From Stenopsyche tienmushanensis (taxonomy: Eukaryota > Arthropoda > Insecta > Trichoptera > Stenopsychidae): a stretch of 64,000 nt of DNA. How positions within the stretch are numbered: position 1 is the stretch's first letter; each line of letters opens with the position of its first letter. The notes beneath the pieces were generated by a model. It made no database searches and was not told where the DNA came from. It was given only the letters and a program-made list of their open reading frames with translations. The translations under genes were made by a program, and so were the position numbers. The stretch spans positions 1,736,001-1,800,000 of the forward strand of contig WACJ01000406.1 in the NCBI GenBank assembly GCA_008973525.1, in the 5' to 3' direction. Shown here one piece after another: positions 35,871-50,245 of the stretch.

Positions 35871-36384
35871 TTCAGCATTCTGTATTAGGGTAAATTATTT
35901 GTATCTAAGTATTTAGATTTAGGTTTATTTTATTGTAAAGACATATAGATTTAAGGATTTCCACAAATGTATCTCTTTAGTATTGGGTTTGAAAAAAAAG
36001 ATGAACCTCATTTTTTGGACAAAATGCATCATTTTTATGACACTATATGAATTTAGGAAATTGTAATTTCCACTATATGAAGATTCTTCAATCCCTTCAT
36101 TTTTATCAATTTAATACTCACTTCAACACAGCTTAATGTCGTTGTCTTCGTATCTTGTTTTAGAGCGGTTTCGAGGTGACTTGTTGATATTTGATTTGAC
36201 ATGTTGGAAAGAAGATGTCCATGGACTATTTTTTTATTAATCATTTAGGTTCTGGTTAGTTTCAGATTTATTAACATAGAAGTATTTTAATCCTGGTTTA
36301 TTATGTTTAAATACAAAATAAGTTGAGCCTTGGGTATTTATCATATATAACTTCCAAATAAAAAAGCTAAGAAGGACACAAATT

Positions 36385-36662
36385 TGTAATAATTATTTAT
36401 TCCACATGAGAGAGAGAGAGATCTGGCTGCAGGAGGGACGACTTCCCACAGTCAAGGCTGACCGACGACTCTCTCGACTCCCGCCTCCTGCGCGTCACTA
36501 TCCAACCGGTAACGGTGCACGTGCAAGAAGCAATCTGTTGGTATGCAGGTGCAATGTCTCCGTAGGGCCACAAGAGATGGCACTGTTAAAATAAGACATT
36601 TCAATTGAAGAGAGACGGAAGATGTCGCTGTTAATCTGGCGAATTAAATCACCTACGCTACA
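36385..36662 (-). repeat. LTR-like repeat A, copy 3
   Basis: Minus-strand copy starting TGTAGCGTAGGTGATTTAAT and ending in the AATAAA region. It matches 24160-24537 with substitutions. The terminal 90 bp seen in copy 1 are absent. An AG microsatellite (36409-36420) replaces part of the CT run. Confidence 0.55.
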
Positions 36663-38477
36663 ATATATATAGTTTAATTTTAAAGAGAATATAAAAGTCT
36701 GAATTCGTCGATTGAAATATTAATGCATGCCATTTTTATATTCTTATGTATGTATAATTATTTTAACTGGGTTCCTATTTTCTTAAATGAAGTCCAGTAC
36801 AAATTTTAGACCGTTTCCCATTTTTTGGTCGTTTTACATCAATTGTTTCGTTTCGAAGGAGTGTACGTTTGACATATTGAATTTGTGGAGGCTTTTACAT
36901 GCAGGAGTGAGAGAGAGAAGCGCAGCATTCCCAGAGTGCGATAGAGCCGGAAAAGTGGGGCAGGCTGTAATACTTGGCATCAGACTGCACTGGCTGATTG
37001 GCGGTGGAAGGGTGTGGGGGATGGTGGGAGTTAAGGGTGTCCTCTGGCAGTAGATGGGGGTTGGGGGATGGGGCACGTGTGCAAGGTCAAGGCTGAAATG
37101 GTGCATCCAAGAGAGTAATGCCACAGTATGCTCAGAAACCAACTAACGACGCACATGAACGCTCTGAAAATGCATTAGAATGGTATCATTTTCATATCAA
37201 AATAAAATAAATATATTTCCGCATTGTCAAGAAGGAATCATTTATAAATAAAAATACAAAACTGATTGATTTTATGGAAAATAAAATAATTTTTCTTCAT
37301 CTAGTAATATGTGTACCAAATAAGTGGATTGGTCGAATGTATCGATACAATACAAAATGGCAGCAAATTTATCACTCTATTTTCCATTTACACGTCATTT
37401 GTCAATAGTCGAACAATATTTTCCCCAATCGAAAGCTGTTAAAAATATTTATGATATTTTTCAAGGCGTATTTGTCAAATATTTGGTACGTGCTATTGTT
37501 TACATCCGAAGATTTTTGATACTTTGAGCGATTAAAAAAACGTGGCGTCAATTGAATTGAAGTTTCTCGGACATACAAACAAAGTTGTTGTCTAGGATCA
37601 TTTTTTTAAAATTTATTTATTAAAATATCTACAACATATGCTCATTTTACGCTGAAAAACATGCTATTTTGATTTATACGATAAAAAGATTAAATGGCTC
37701 CATTCAGCTGAAAATTGAAATTGAAAACCAAATGCAATTTTCTGTAGGGTGTATTGAGTCTGGGGATATTTTTTATTTCATTTTGAAGAGCTAAAATCAC
37801 ACGCTTACATTTACAAATCCATCTAAAAGGTTACAGGCGCGATTCAAAGGAAGTAGCCGCAAAGTAGGAAATTGTCAATTTCTGTTTAAATTCTCCCGAG
37901 AAAATTTCATTACGGTCTTCCAGGATCCGGTAATTTATTGGGCTTGGCCTCATGAGGCCAAAGCACATGTGCTTATTTTTTGATTTATGCATATTGAGAT
38001 GCAAAGGGAGGAAAATGGAGATTAAGGATAAATATTGATATTATAAAAAAATGCAATGAAATCACAATGAAATATTAAATAAAAGCGCACGTTCCTTGCG
38101 AATTATGATCGATCGCCATTTGTTAATGTAGGATTGAAGATCTTAATTAAATGCATATGTAAGTCATTGATATAAATGCAAAGAGTATTTAATTCGATTC
38201 CGTCCGATTTTGATATTTAATTTAACTAGACCCCTTTATTGTAATTCTATATGTATTCAATTCAAGAAGAAAAGATACGCTAGATATGATTTTGCTCAGA
38301 AAATAAAACAACTAAATCTCGTATGATTTGGGAAAAATATTTATGCAGAAAATGTCTGAAGGAGAAAATCATAATCTGCAATTAAGAAATGGTAAACACG
38401 GTTGATTTATATATTATAAATGATGTAAACATCGCCGCAATGAATTATAGTTTATATTATATTAAAATTCTGTTTAT
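36663..38477. other. Intergenic, with a G-rich patch
   Basis: AT-rich except for about 36900-37130, which is G-rich (GGTGGAAGGGTGTGGGGG and similar runs). No exon is supported. Confidence 0.4.
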
Positions 38478-38560
38478 CTTCTTATATATATAAAAATGAA
38501 TGTATGTCGCGAAGCGAGGGGTTTGCTAGGTATAAATTCTTATACAGTTCATCCGATTAC
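38478..38560 (+). mobile_element. Possible Helitron/Helentron terminus
   Basis: TCTTATATATATAAAAATGA followed by ATGTATGT resembles 5' ends of arthropod Helitron-like elements. The other end and a Rep/helicase frame were not found. Confidence 0.35.
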
Positions 38561-38899
38561 AATGAAACTTTGGTGAGTTATTGTGCGTATATCAGAAAAG
38601 GTTTTTAAATTGACATAACCATTATTTGTGTACAAAATTTGTTTTGTGAGACGTTTAATCTTTTGAGGAGTGAGCAAATTTAAAATCGATAACTTTTAAA
38701 CCTATTACTTTCTGTCAGCTCTTATCAGCATAAGAAAATCTTCTATTCAAGACACAGGCAATTGTAAATAAGCACTGTTAATAGCATACAAGATCACGTC
38801 ATTTTTTTTACATAAACAATACACAAGAAATCGACTCATTTGCTCCTGCTTTAGAAGCAAATGATAATCGGACAAAGACTCATTAAACAATCAGCGACG

Positions 38900-39062
38900 A
38901 ACAGGAAGCAATTAAATAAATAAACACTGTCGATAGCACACAATATTCGGTAATTTCTTTGCGTAAACAAATAACAGACTTGAAATCGAAATCATATTTA
39001 GTCGATAAATTTGGGCTAACGATCTATACAATTGTGCGATGCTTACGGGGAAGCTCTCGGGA
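38900..39062 (+). repeat. Dispersed repeat B, copy 3
   Basis: It contains ATAAACACTGTCGATAGCAC, TAGTCGATAAATTTGGGC and GGGGAAGCTCTCGG, matching copy 1 and ending abruptly. Confidence 0.55.
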
Positions 39063-41334
39063 ATAAACTGATAATGTATTCCAAAAAACTTATTTATGGT
39101 ATGGTAAGGTACGGGAGGGATTCAAATATAACCCGGAATTTTGCTGAATTCGTATATTTAAAATGTTTGTATAGATTATGTTAATCAGCTCAAATTGAAG
39201 CATAAGACTTTTTGTTTATGATTTTTATTGTCATATAAATTATATTTTATTGAAAAAATATTCATTATGTAAGACTGAATAAAATTCAGGCTGTAAATTT
39301 ATAAAGAGGCTTAGAGCCAATAACGAAAGTTTGCTGAATTCACATTGTGATTAAATTAATTAAACTGCTTCGAGAAAGGAAATCGGCTTTTAGTTTTCTT
39401 CGACGACTTTGAAGCAATTATACCTTATATGTTTAATTAATAGGATTAAATTAATTATTTACAATCGGATTCTTTTATATCGAGATTAAATTTAAAGTCT
39501 TTGAGACTTTGGGGGGGTTCCATTGCAGTTATTAAAATTGAACGGTGGCACAAGCGCTGAAGATTTTTGTCTTAAAACCGACGCTGAAATATTTGAGAAA
39601 CTTATATATTTAACCTGATTGGGGACGATTTTGATGTTTGGATGCTATGTGCGTCCTTCGTGGCAATCTTGTGTATTAAAGTTTCAACCCCTACGGGGGA
39701 GACTCGCTATTTATTATCTCCCAGTATCATGTAAACAACATTTTCCCTATTAATTTGGTTGCCGATGGACCATAAATGAATTACCTGGCGCTCACTTTAT
39801 GAATTGCACAGGGGTATGAATAAATGTATTAAGTGTTACGTTACCCTGTTGGAATTTAATTCGACTGCTAATTTATAGCACTTGGGCTATTCCACGAGCC
39901 GCGCTTAATATTTAGCGCCATAAGGATGAACGATATATCGTCTCCTGTTATGGAAAAGGGCCACGGAAAGCCGGGGAAATTATTTTTTATATAAAAAAAT
40001 TAGTTCCTGCCGAGGGCACCGTGAGTGGTACAACCACACCAGGTGCACCCGTTGCAAAAATGTTCCGAGTGACTGACATTAAAAAAAAGTATACAGGAAG
40101 CTGAATTTATTTCTCGTACCAGGCTTCGCGAAATTTCGCTATTTTATACTTATTTTAATGTAATTCCATTGAAAATTTTCATACCATGGGCTTCGAAGCT
40201 TACACACAAGGAAAACTTTCAGACAGCTCCGAATGAATGGCCGGAAAAATTACATCACAAAAATTAAATTTAAACTTAAATAACTTTGGCCAATGGATGT
40301 CTGCTATCTTCGTCGTATGAAATATACATTTGAACCGATTATGTGGAAATGTATAGCCGGATTGGGGTTCTTTCGCCGGCTCTTTTCCGTCTTTTCAATC
40401 CTTGTTTGTCCAGAGAAAACTTACGATTCGAAGAAATTCGAATTGTAACACTATATGTTATGGGAGACCAGGTAGAAACTCTTAAGACATAAGAAAAATA
40501 ATGTTCCACGACTAAAATCACATATTTACCATGTAAAAACATTTTTATATTTAAATCACATCAAAATATCCTTAAATAAATTTATAGTTGATCCTAAGTC
40601 GGGGATATATAGCAAATTCTATATATTCTATGAAAATAAACAATCGGTCCTACATATACGTCAATAGGCATATTTGAGATATACATATTATTAATAAGAC
40701 GTGATAAATTTATTTTACAAGCCATTTATATCAATTTTAGATATATCTACATAAATATTGCCAAAATATTTTTATTTTAAAAACCTTTACTTATAATAGA
40801 TTGTCTTCTTGCACCATTCAGTTGAAAGGCATGTCATTTTAGTAAGAGTTGACATATGTAGAGCAAGCAAATGTAATATAACGACCAGTCGATGATAGGA
40901 ATCTTCTATTAACGAATGCTACTGTGGATGTATGAATAAATTTATAATAATAGTTATAAATGGAAATATATGTAGTTAAAATGTGAGAATTACTTTGCTG
41001 ATTTTAAGTTAAATTAATGTAAAATAGGTTATTTTACAGGATATTTCAATAGGGATGCTTAAGGTTTGTTTGGTTATAGCGACCATGTTTTTAAAGCAAA
41101 ATTTGCTAAATTTATTGTGAACTGTTTAATCATCTATGGCAATTTATCATGGAAAGTTATAGCGTTGAAAAACGTATGCAAATTATCAAATTTTATTTTC
41201 AAAGTTAGTGATCCGTTCGAGAAACGCTCCGCGCGTTATGTGATTTTTATCCTCTCAAAACCGTCCTGCTGATTCGACTTTTCGATGTTTGGTGGCCAAA
41301 TTTGAGTCAATTCGTTTGATAAATGATTAGTTAA
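39063..41334. other. Intergenic, no gene seen
   Basis: AT-rich DNA with a slightly GC-richer part (39880-40060). All frames are under 70 codons and no element is recognised. Confidence 0.45.
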
Positions 41335-41700
41335 AATTTGTACATCACCAAAACGCAAGGTCTGTTGAAAACATCGCTGCTGTGCGTAAGAGTGTACGGG
41401 ATAACTCGAGTCAATTTATCGTCGTTTACAAGAATTTGATATTTCCGCAACTTGAACTTGACGAATTATTTGTTAGGAAAATTATATCATCATCATTTTT
41501 GGATAAATGGATGTGCTAACAAAATTAATTCAGATTTGAAACGATAATAGTCTATCTTAAATCGGAGGTCAGATTTATGCGACAAACTTATCGAAAATGG
41601 GACATCCCGAATACGTGCCACCAAGCGAAGCCGCGGTGGACATTTGAACGATGTTATTTAAACGACGGCCTCCTTGTTCTAAGACCCTATAGTTCGAAAT
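41335..41700 (+). pseudogene. Decayed Tc1/mariner-superfamily transposase
   Basis: Broken frames yield QNARSVENIAAVRKSV, FWINGCANKIN and RPPCSKTL, in the order expected for a transposase (helix-turn-helix linker, mid region, then the PPRS-DL-P block before the last catalytic residue). Many stops and shifts. Confidence 0.5.
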
Positions 41701-43321
41701 CAATTGCAGATTGCAATAATGCAGATTTTTATTGGTGAAAAATCAATTCCATTTAAGATTAATGCAAATATTAGCTTAAATAATTTTATATCATATTATC
41801 AATGCTGTATGTTTAATATCATGTTCAATAATGGAATTGAGTGAGATTTAGCATTTTCAACGTTTTTTAGGATAAAACTTGGAAACAATGGTAGCTTGTT
41901 AAAGTCAAGAGTTCATTAAAGTGGTATACGAGCGGTAGAAGCAGTAATGTGGCAATGGAAAAGTGTTTGTAGTTGGCCGAGAGAAAAATGTCACCCAATT
42001 AGTCCCTAGCGAAGGTTCCGGTTAATGTGATGATTCTATAATGTGGAGATAGAGCATATCGATCTCACAGTCGGCCCTGGGGCATAGTTTGCCCGGGGAT
42101 GTTGCAAACGCACCCTCCACCCACTGCACTCATATAATACATTCGCCCATCTCCCATTGCGCCTCCGCCCGAAGCCACCCAACACCCCCCTTCCAACAGG
42201 GCGACACGTGCACTATAGGCTGCTCCAAAATTAAACCATTTGTAAAAACCCTCGATCCGAACACAGAAAAGAATTTCACCGGAATTGAAGCCGAAAAAGG
42301 CTAAAAAGTACAAAGAGTTCTTTCATCATTTACATATAAACGCGGTGTGCGCGAGCGCTGAAAAGTTGAACCCATCGATGCAGTTTCAATTGTCCTTATT
42401 TTGTAATGAAAACTTTTTAAATGAAGCTTCTTACATTTAGCACCAGGAATAAATGTTACATCATGGTCATCGTTTATCTGCAGTCTCTCGTGTATCGTTT
42501 GTGTATCTGTGGGAATGATCGAATGGTAAAAAATCATCAAAGATACGAAATTAAATATAGAGCTCTATATTTAAGCCACATTCGCCATGAGTATAATCAT
42601 CGCCAATATAAAAAAATCTATATATTAATACATATATGAAATATGCTTATTATTTGAGCTCTTTCCATGGCTCTATTTTAACACACGTCAAGCGGGCAAA
42701 ATTGTGCACCGTATAGAAAAAAAAAATACTTTAGCTTTTGTTAAAACTTTTTATGTCATCACTTCTTAAAAGTTTATCTCTTATCTTAATATCGACGCTC
42801 GATGTGATATTTTAATATAAACTACCCCTTTGAAGAGACACTACTGAAATATGCTAAATCAATTTGACGAATGGTACTATTTATCTCTCATTACAGTTCT
42901 AATCAATTACTAGCCGTCCCGCCTAAAGTGTGTTAAACAACGCATCATTTAAATTAAATATCCTTTGATGCTCCATAATTATTAAGTGATTTATTTAATC
43001 AATATTATCCGTAAAATTACAATAATATTACTTTAGTGGATATTTCATTTATAAATAAATCAACTACGTTTTTATTCTTAATTGCAGATTTTTCTTATTC
43101 CATACAAATTATGCAAGATTTTCGTAATAGTCCTCAACAAGGTTTTCTATTAATTATAGTATATACTGTTATCTGGATATCTTTCGTCCACGTGTTTCTT
43201 TATGAAAAATTCATGTATTGATATCGGTTAAATCAAGGATGTTGAAAAAAATCTGCACAGGCCCTATATTGGATTTTGATTTGATAGTATCAACATCAAA
43301 TTTGTTGGTTTTCCATGGTTA
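41701..43321. other. Intergenic, with a C-rich patch
   Basis: Mostly AT-rich. At 42060-42320 there is a C-rich patch (CCACCCACTGC, CACCCCCC) with weak frames on both strands and no homology. Confidence 0.4.
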
Positions 43322-43325
43322 TTAA

Positions 43326-43777
43326 CCTGTTAAGCGGGGAAGTTCCTTTTCAATAACGCAACATACAGTGCACACTTCATTAGGACGTATATATACGTCC
43401 CACCCACCTGGTGTGAGTTCATGTTATTATTTTTTAACGATGCTTAAAATTTATAAAAAATACAATGAAACATATATGTTTTTAAATTTATTTAGATACA
43501 AAAACATTAAAAATATATTGCCTTTGAATCGTACCTTATGCTACTAGTCACCGTTTATTAAGTACACGTCCAACACAATAGCGAAGTGCAACCAATTTGC
43601 TACCTATCTTAAATGTATGACAAAACATATATCAACATCTCACATATTCGTTAAACAATAAAAAAATCCCGCCTGCTTTAGGGCTCAACATATATTTCGA
43701 GGACGTATATAAACGTCCTAACCAATTTCAATGCAGTTTACGTTTGACGTATATATACGTCATGCCCACTTAACAGG
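43326..43777. mobile_element. piggyBac-like MITE with repeated palindromes
   Basis: The left end is TTAA|CCTGTTAAGCGGGG; the inverted right end is CCTGTTAAGTGGGC. The palindrome GACGTATATATACGTC occurs near the left end (43384-43399) and again near the right end (43746-43761), with a variant at 43700-43715. TTAA is present only on the left. Non-coding. Confidence 0.6.
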
Positions 43778-46700
43778 CCTATATTCTGGAATTTTATTGT
43801 GAAAATTTGGATTAAATTCTTATTGTGGAAATAAAAGCCACACTGTCAATTTTCATTTCAGTTTAAAATTTTCAGTCAGTATTAAAAAATATTTATATTT
43901 TTTGAATTCAGATTTATTATTTAAAACCATTCCTTTGATCTAGGCGATAATAATGGGTTCGGTGATGAATGTACTGCATGCTGCATTAACATAGTTTTTC
44001 AGAATACGCTTACATTTGCGCTGAAAGTTCATCTTCAAACTGTTTACACCTTGTTATTCTCAAGCTTTTTCCCAAAATAATATAAATTAAAAATTACGTA
44101 AATATTGAAGTCATAAACTGTTCAGCGAGTAGGCCTAAATACAGCTTGGATTGATGGTGGATAACGGGTTTGCTTATAATATACTTCACCAATCAATTTA
44201 AAGCTTTGGTTTAAAAGCATAAGTAGAGATCGATGATTGACGAACATTGTGGATATAATTATAAGCTGAATAAGTTTGCTATTTAATGGCTATTCAATGG
44301 CTATTCTCTTATCCAGTTTATTGGTTGAATTCAGATTATGTAAGTAATACTCAATCTGAAGAAATCTGTGTATTGATACGTTTCAAGGTATTTTAATTCA
44401 AAATGTTAAAATTGATAAGCTCAATTGATTTGGGAATTGCTTATGTTTTGCGTCTTTTTGATTTTGAACTTAGTTGTTCTCGGGACTTTAAGAAAGTCTT
44501 CCATTAGATTTATGGAACGTTTCTCTCCATTCACGAGAAGATATGGGCTGTGGTCTAAGAGCCATGTTATGCACTCCTGCGTGCTTTTGATAGTTTTGAT
44601 TTACGACTTGCATTCCTAATTTGTGCCAAAAAGTTTCGGCTCATGAAATCGAAATCTATTAATTTTTTATTGCCTCCAGAAAAAGTTCACAGCTAAAATC
44701 CGAATGCAAAAATATGCAATATTATATTAAATGCTTCCACAGTCAATTTCCAAATGAACTTGTATACTCTTGCTACCTTTGCATGATAATAGAATTATTT
44801 TTGCTGACAAATCCAATGCTGCGGTTAACAATATTTTAATGCATGGCACACAGAGGAAACGTTACAACGCTATTAAATTTTAGATCTAACTCGTACAAAC
44901 TACAATTTATAGCCTGAAATAATGCAATTAAATTTTAAGAAATCTTTAAATACATCACCGATTTAATTTATAGGGAATTTAAGAAATCAAACTCTGTTGT
45001 ACTCTTTGATATTCATGGCATGTCTCGGTATTCTTTCCAGACGGTCTTTCGAACGATCGAGCTTCAACCCACCCTCATTTAGTATTACATTGCAGTTATA
45101 TTTGATTCATCGTATTTTGAATACTATTCAGAGATGTAACAAGTGGTTTAATATCCATGAAAATCCGCATAAATAGAGGCAATTATTCAAAGATTTCATT
45201 GAAGCATGGCGAAAAATCTGGTATGAAATAGAGCTGGTTACTCCATCAATTTATCTGCTTTTATGTATTTTTTTAGTTTTTGGTAGAATTATTTTTGTTC
45301 TTTGCAGCATTTCAGTAGTATACCATTATTTTTTTTATTTCTGTAGTTATTATAGTGTGGGATGAAAATTACTCGATACGAATTCAGCAGGGCGAAAATT
45401 TTAATACGCCGCGGGCGTGGATATCGCAAATCAAGTGTTAAAAATTGGAAGGGGCGAAATTGCAACCCTTCTTCCCAACTGATATAAATACGATATGATT
45501 TAAATCTAATATGATTAGCAGCGAGAGATTAAATCATTAATCATGCTGTGAGAGACGTCATCTCCAACGTTTTTTTCCACTGGACTTGATCATGCTTAAG
45601 GGCGTGGTTCGTCTTTGGAGTCTCGCAGTTGGGCATCTCTTTTTTAACGCCTTGGATGTTAATGCTTTTTACTTTTTTTGATTTTCATACAACTTACAGC
45701 GTCTTATCTCCAATCCAATTACGAACAGATCATAAAGGCTATGTTGAGTAAGACTGAAAAATTATCAGGGCCGATTGTCCTCAAAAGCCCTTGAACGCCA
45801 CAACAATATACTCATTTGTATCATTTTTAAATGCAAAATTACGCAGAAACATTAATAATATTATTAAAAGTAAAACTTATTTTTTATATCACTATAATAA
45901 CGATAAAGCTGTGTACGAGGAAATTAAATTGATATCTTCTATATTGTTTGCGTCATTCATTTTTAAATTAAGGTAAAACGACCCCAAATGAAGAAGAAAA
46001 AAATCCTACGAACTTATTGAATGATATTATTTTTTTGTAATTCCAGTAAAATAAACATGTTTTAAGAGTATATGCATGGCCATGGCTGTATAAATGCGAT
46101 CAAGTATAATAATACGTCTAGGGATTGTTAGTTGATATTACCGACCTCGAGAACTATATATAATATAATAAACGATTCTTCATTATGCTCCATACATTAT
46201 GATATTTTTGTCATATTTGTTAATATAATCTGATGAAATTTGAGGAGATAATATATAAATGTTACCTACAGTGTCAGCAAAGTGATAAAAGCTAATGGGA
46301 ATAGATTTTCATATCATTCATATCAGTTTTTGGGGCGAGCTTTTAAAATCTGAAAATGTATTATTTCATGCAACAATGCATGTCATTTCAATCTTTATTT
46401 TCGTTTTGAAGTTGACAATTTGGTTGTGTATTTAAAAATGATGTATTATCAATAATCGCATAATTGTTATCTGGGTCATCATAAAATAAAAGCACAAATT
46501 CGCAATTATAAAGCCTTATTGATACAAAAATGTAGTGTAGTTGATAATAACAAAGTCATTGAAGTGTAATTTTATTCTTCCCTTTATATTCATAAAATTA
46601 TGTAAAAAAGTTAAGAATGTAAATGAATGTAATTTATATTTACATTTTAATGAATGCGCTGTGGTAAACGAAGAAGATAATATTTTCCACAGCTGAAATC

Positions 46701-48735
46701 CTTTCATTTTAATGGTCGAAATAATAACTCAGCCACACATGCTAACAAATTAACACATGCATGGTGTGCTTTAAATCAGGGATTTAGCTTGGATTTTTAA
46801 ATATTGTCTGATCATAGTTAATTGTTAGGAATGAATTGAAAATAATGCATTTTCATCGGAAAATGCATTATTTGCGTGTGTAGTTCTTGTATTCGTCAAA
46901 AGATGCCACCCTATGAAAGACTGATATTAAAATTGTTGTATGTCTTCTGCAAGACGAATAACTTTGTCTACTATAAAATGTATTGGATATCTTTTTATTT
47001 TTGAATTACATGCTTGGTTGAGTTCGTGATTGATAAATATGCTTGGATGCGAGATGCTGCATAAATACGCTTTTATTTCAAAGTTTCCAGAAGCTCGAAG
47101 TAAATATCGTTTCAGCCGGATTCTCAACAAAGCTTTGCTTTTTCAAGTAATAAGCTCATCGCGTATTTTTTGCTTCGGGTTTTACTTTCTGCGTTTGAAT
47201 GCCGCGATGGAGCTTTTTAATTTTTCAACATATCCCTATGTGAGCTTTCTTATAAACATCCGAAAGTAATTATTGCATCGCTTCTTCAACAGCTCGCGGT
47301 CTGCTCGCCATATACACCGTCTATGTTTGTTTGGGTTATTGACTTTTCCTGTTGAAAATATGTCTTCCTTAAAAAATATATGGCTTGAGTGCTGTTAAAA
47401 GATTGCGGTGTGTTGACTGAAATACCAAACGTGATAATTAATGCTGAATGTATTTAGTCTGGCAGAGCTTCTGCATCACGTGTACGACTGCAGCCTTCCA
47501 CACTCTACAAACTTACATTATTTTCTGACCACCAGATCCCCACACAAGGTTTTGTTGGAGCCCTTCCAGAATACAATTTGTGAAAATCCGCCTTCCGGAA
47601 AACTGATCGTCGGCGAAATCTCCTCGGGTATTACTCGGCGATAATGAATCCTCCAAAAAGACCACAACTCGCCGACCAAACAAAAATCATACAACAAATA
47701 AGCAAAATAATGCGCCAGACTGTCTCTGTTTACAATGCTGTAAACCCTCAATAAATAGAGGACATCATGAGTACCACAAAACAGCATCCGAAGCACGCTC
47801 TGATTATTATGACTAAAGAGCATTGTTTACAGATGGCCATCCGTTACAGCCCGCCAGTATTAAAATGGACACGAAGGGCACGTTTTTGAGCTTATGCATT
47901 CAAACACTATTTTACACAGGCAATATTGTCACCACAAATCGTAATATATACCATTCAGTTATTTTCAAATATTGCCTTATATATTTCAATTAGAAGATTC
48001 GTTGAGAGATCGACGACGTTATTAAGCAAACATCCGCAGACAAGAGCAATTATTCGCGCGAAGGAAGCTCATTTACAGTTCTCATCAATGTACACACACT
48101 TATAGTGTGTTAATTAAATTTGAATTAACATCTTAGAGGGTGAGAAATTCTGAAAAAAATAATTTGAAAATAAATAAATATTCTATGCTTACTAAAGTAT
48201 TACATAAATACTGCACAAATTCGCCTTATGTTTAGGTTTTTGTGATAATAATCAATTTCTGATATATGCAGATATTTTTTGATTTTGGGCATATGGGCAT
48301 ATTCAGAAAGAATAGAGTAAAATATGCTTTTAATATACCCAAGTTAATAGAAATAATTATATAATACAACCGAAATTGTATCTTAAATTCAGTTCTACAT
48401 TAGCTCTTGCGAGTTTAATGATATCCATTTTTATACATAGAAATGTAATTAAATATTTACAAAAATAACGGATCAGTGTAAAAATGCTCCAAATGCATTA
48501 ATTCTTTTAAAAATTAATTTAACATGTATGTATGTTAATTAAAGTTTGTTTAATAAACACATTTTTCTTTGAAATCTGCATTATTTGGCGATTTAGCCCC
48601 GAATGGCGCAAAGATCTGTATTATATTATATTTAACTAAAATATTATAAAAACAATAATTATCATCTAGTTTTAATGGGTCAAAACAACTTAAAAAAATA
48701 TTTTTGAGTTAAGATGACAGCTTTTTGATTTTTTT
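43778..48735. other. Gene desert, AT-rich
   Basis: Small GC-richer patches (45360-45480 and 47440-47720) stand out. In the latter a 101-codon minus frame is open, but its product is unlike any family I know. No exon or transposon could be supported. Confidence 0.4.
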
Positions 48736-48803
48736 CGATTATACGGATTTTTCGTTATCCGGACTTTCATTCCCAATTAGTCCGGATAATCGAGGTTCTA
48801 CTG
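48736..48803 (-). mobile_element. pogo/Tigger-type terminal repeat
   Basis: Minus strand begins CAGTAGAACCTCGATTATCC, followed by GGACTAAT and a second copy of the CCGGATAA motif. This is the typical end of pogo-like elements. The partner end was not found. Confidence 0.55.
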
Positions 48804-48899
48804 TACTGATTTTAAATTTGAGTGGGGAAAAAAATGTAGAAACAAAATGTCGAGCCATACTCGACATAGGACCGCAAGAGTTAATATTTGTACACTTAA

Positions 48900-49750
48900 A
48901 CTTTTTTTTGTTTGGTAGATGCGTCTCGAAGAAAATCGCACAAAAAATCTATGACTTACACAGAAAAAGTGAAGATGAGTTCCATGGATTTTAAAAACCG
49001 TATAACTTTGAAATAGCTACATAAAATATACACAAAGTTCCACAAAAAATGTGTAGAATTTCTCTTTCCAACAAAATAGTTCTTAATTAGTAAAGATATC
49101 GCTGTAGTCCCTTCATAAAAAAAAGATATTATCACAAATGTCGACTGTTTAAAAAATTTTTTTTTCCCTTTTTGCCAATTTTTTTAAAATAGTTAAAAAT
49201 TAAATTTTGACATAAAACTGGTAGGAACAATATAAAGTATATATAGAAAAGGTTTTCATTTAATTTAAAGTAAATCAGTCAATTCAAATTTGAGATATCA
49301 TGTCAACCGTGTTGAAATAAGTAGTTTCTATTGTAGAAAAACGACTCAAGTTAAAGATTTCATTCTGGTAGGACCAGCTTAGTTGCGGCCTCACTAAAAG
49401 AGTTATAGCTCCGTAAGTAATTGGAATTTTAGAAATTTTTTTGAAGTATATATTTTTAAAAGTCAAAACATTGAAAAAATGCAAAAAACAAAATCGATTT
49501 TTTCAAAATTCTAGACTAGAATATTCCCTTAAAGGTGTGGTCATAATTCAGCGATAGCATATGTAACATGATATAACCAGTTCAAGTATTTTATTTTCCA
49601 AATTTCGATTAATGTTGATGATTTATTTTCTATTTTATCCAAAATATCTCGATACGTATTTTTTATGAAATAGAAAAAAAAGCGTTAAATAACCGCGTAA
49701 CTTCGAAATCGCACAAAAAGAGGTTTGAGTGTAAACAAATTTTTTTAATA
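48900..49750 (+). repeat. Repeat C, copy 1
   Basis: It contains AATCGCACAAAAAATCTATG, GAGTTCCATGGATTTTAAAA, TTTCTCTTTCCAACAAAATA and CGAAATCGCACAAAAAGAGG. These reappear inverted, in matching order, at 53150-53710. It is T/A-rich and non-coding. Confidence 0.5.
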
Positions 49751-50089
49751 TAAATTTCAGACTAACTGAACTCATTTCTCATTATGCTCTAAGGTTTTGT
49801 CCTAGAATTTAATACTTGCAAATTACTATAGGTAAATAAGCAAAAACAGTGAAATAATTTAATGATAGTGTTTCGATTCTTCTTCTCTTTCAAAGCTTAA
49901 GATAATCAATGAATGAAATCATTATCTGTTTACTTTTAATAAACCATATCTTCAATATGGTGTTATATTTTTGTTTAAATTGGGTAAATATGCATTGAAA
50001 CAAAACAGCGGATCTATTATATCTACAAATAGAGTGCTATTGCATTTTTAACGGTGAAATATTGATTTTTAAAGGTCAAACATAGTAAT

Positions 50090-50245
50090 CTAGAGTTGAA
50101 AGATATAATCAGAAGCGATAGACCAAAGGAAATTCAGGATGACACTCTACAAGTATTATTGGAAACGGATGCCACTCAATCGATTTTGGACCTGGAAAAA
50201 TGGCTCAAAATTGATAATTCAACCGTGTATATAAGGTTTAGGTTT
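50090..50245 (+). pseudogene. Mariner transposase N-terminal fragment
   Basis: The frame reads RSDRPKEIQDDTLQVLLETD, then ATQSILDLEKWLKIDNSTVY. This is the first helix-turn-helix of mariner transposases. The frame then diverges. Confidence 0.7.

Noticed and set aside
47518..47823. 101-codon minus-strand frame that might be an exon
   Set aside because: No recognised domain, and no neighbouring exons could be connected to it.
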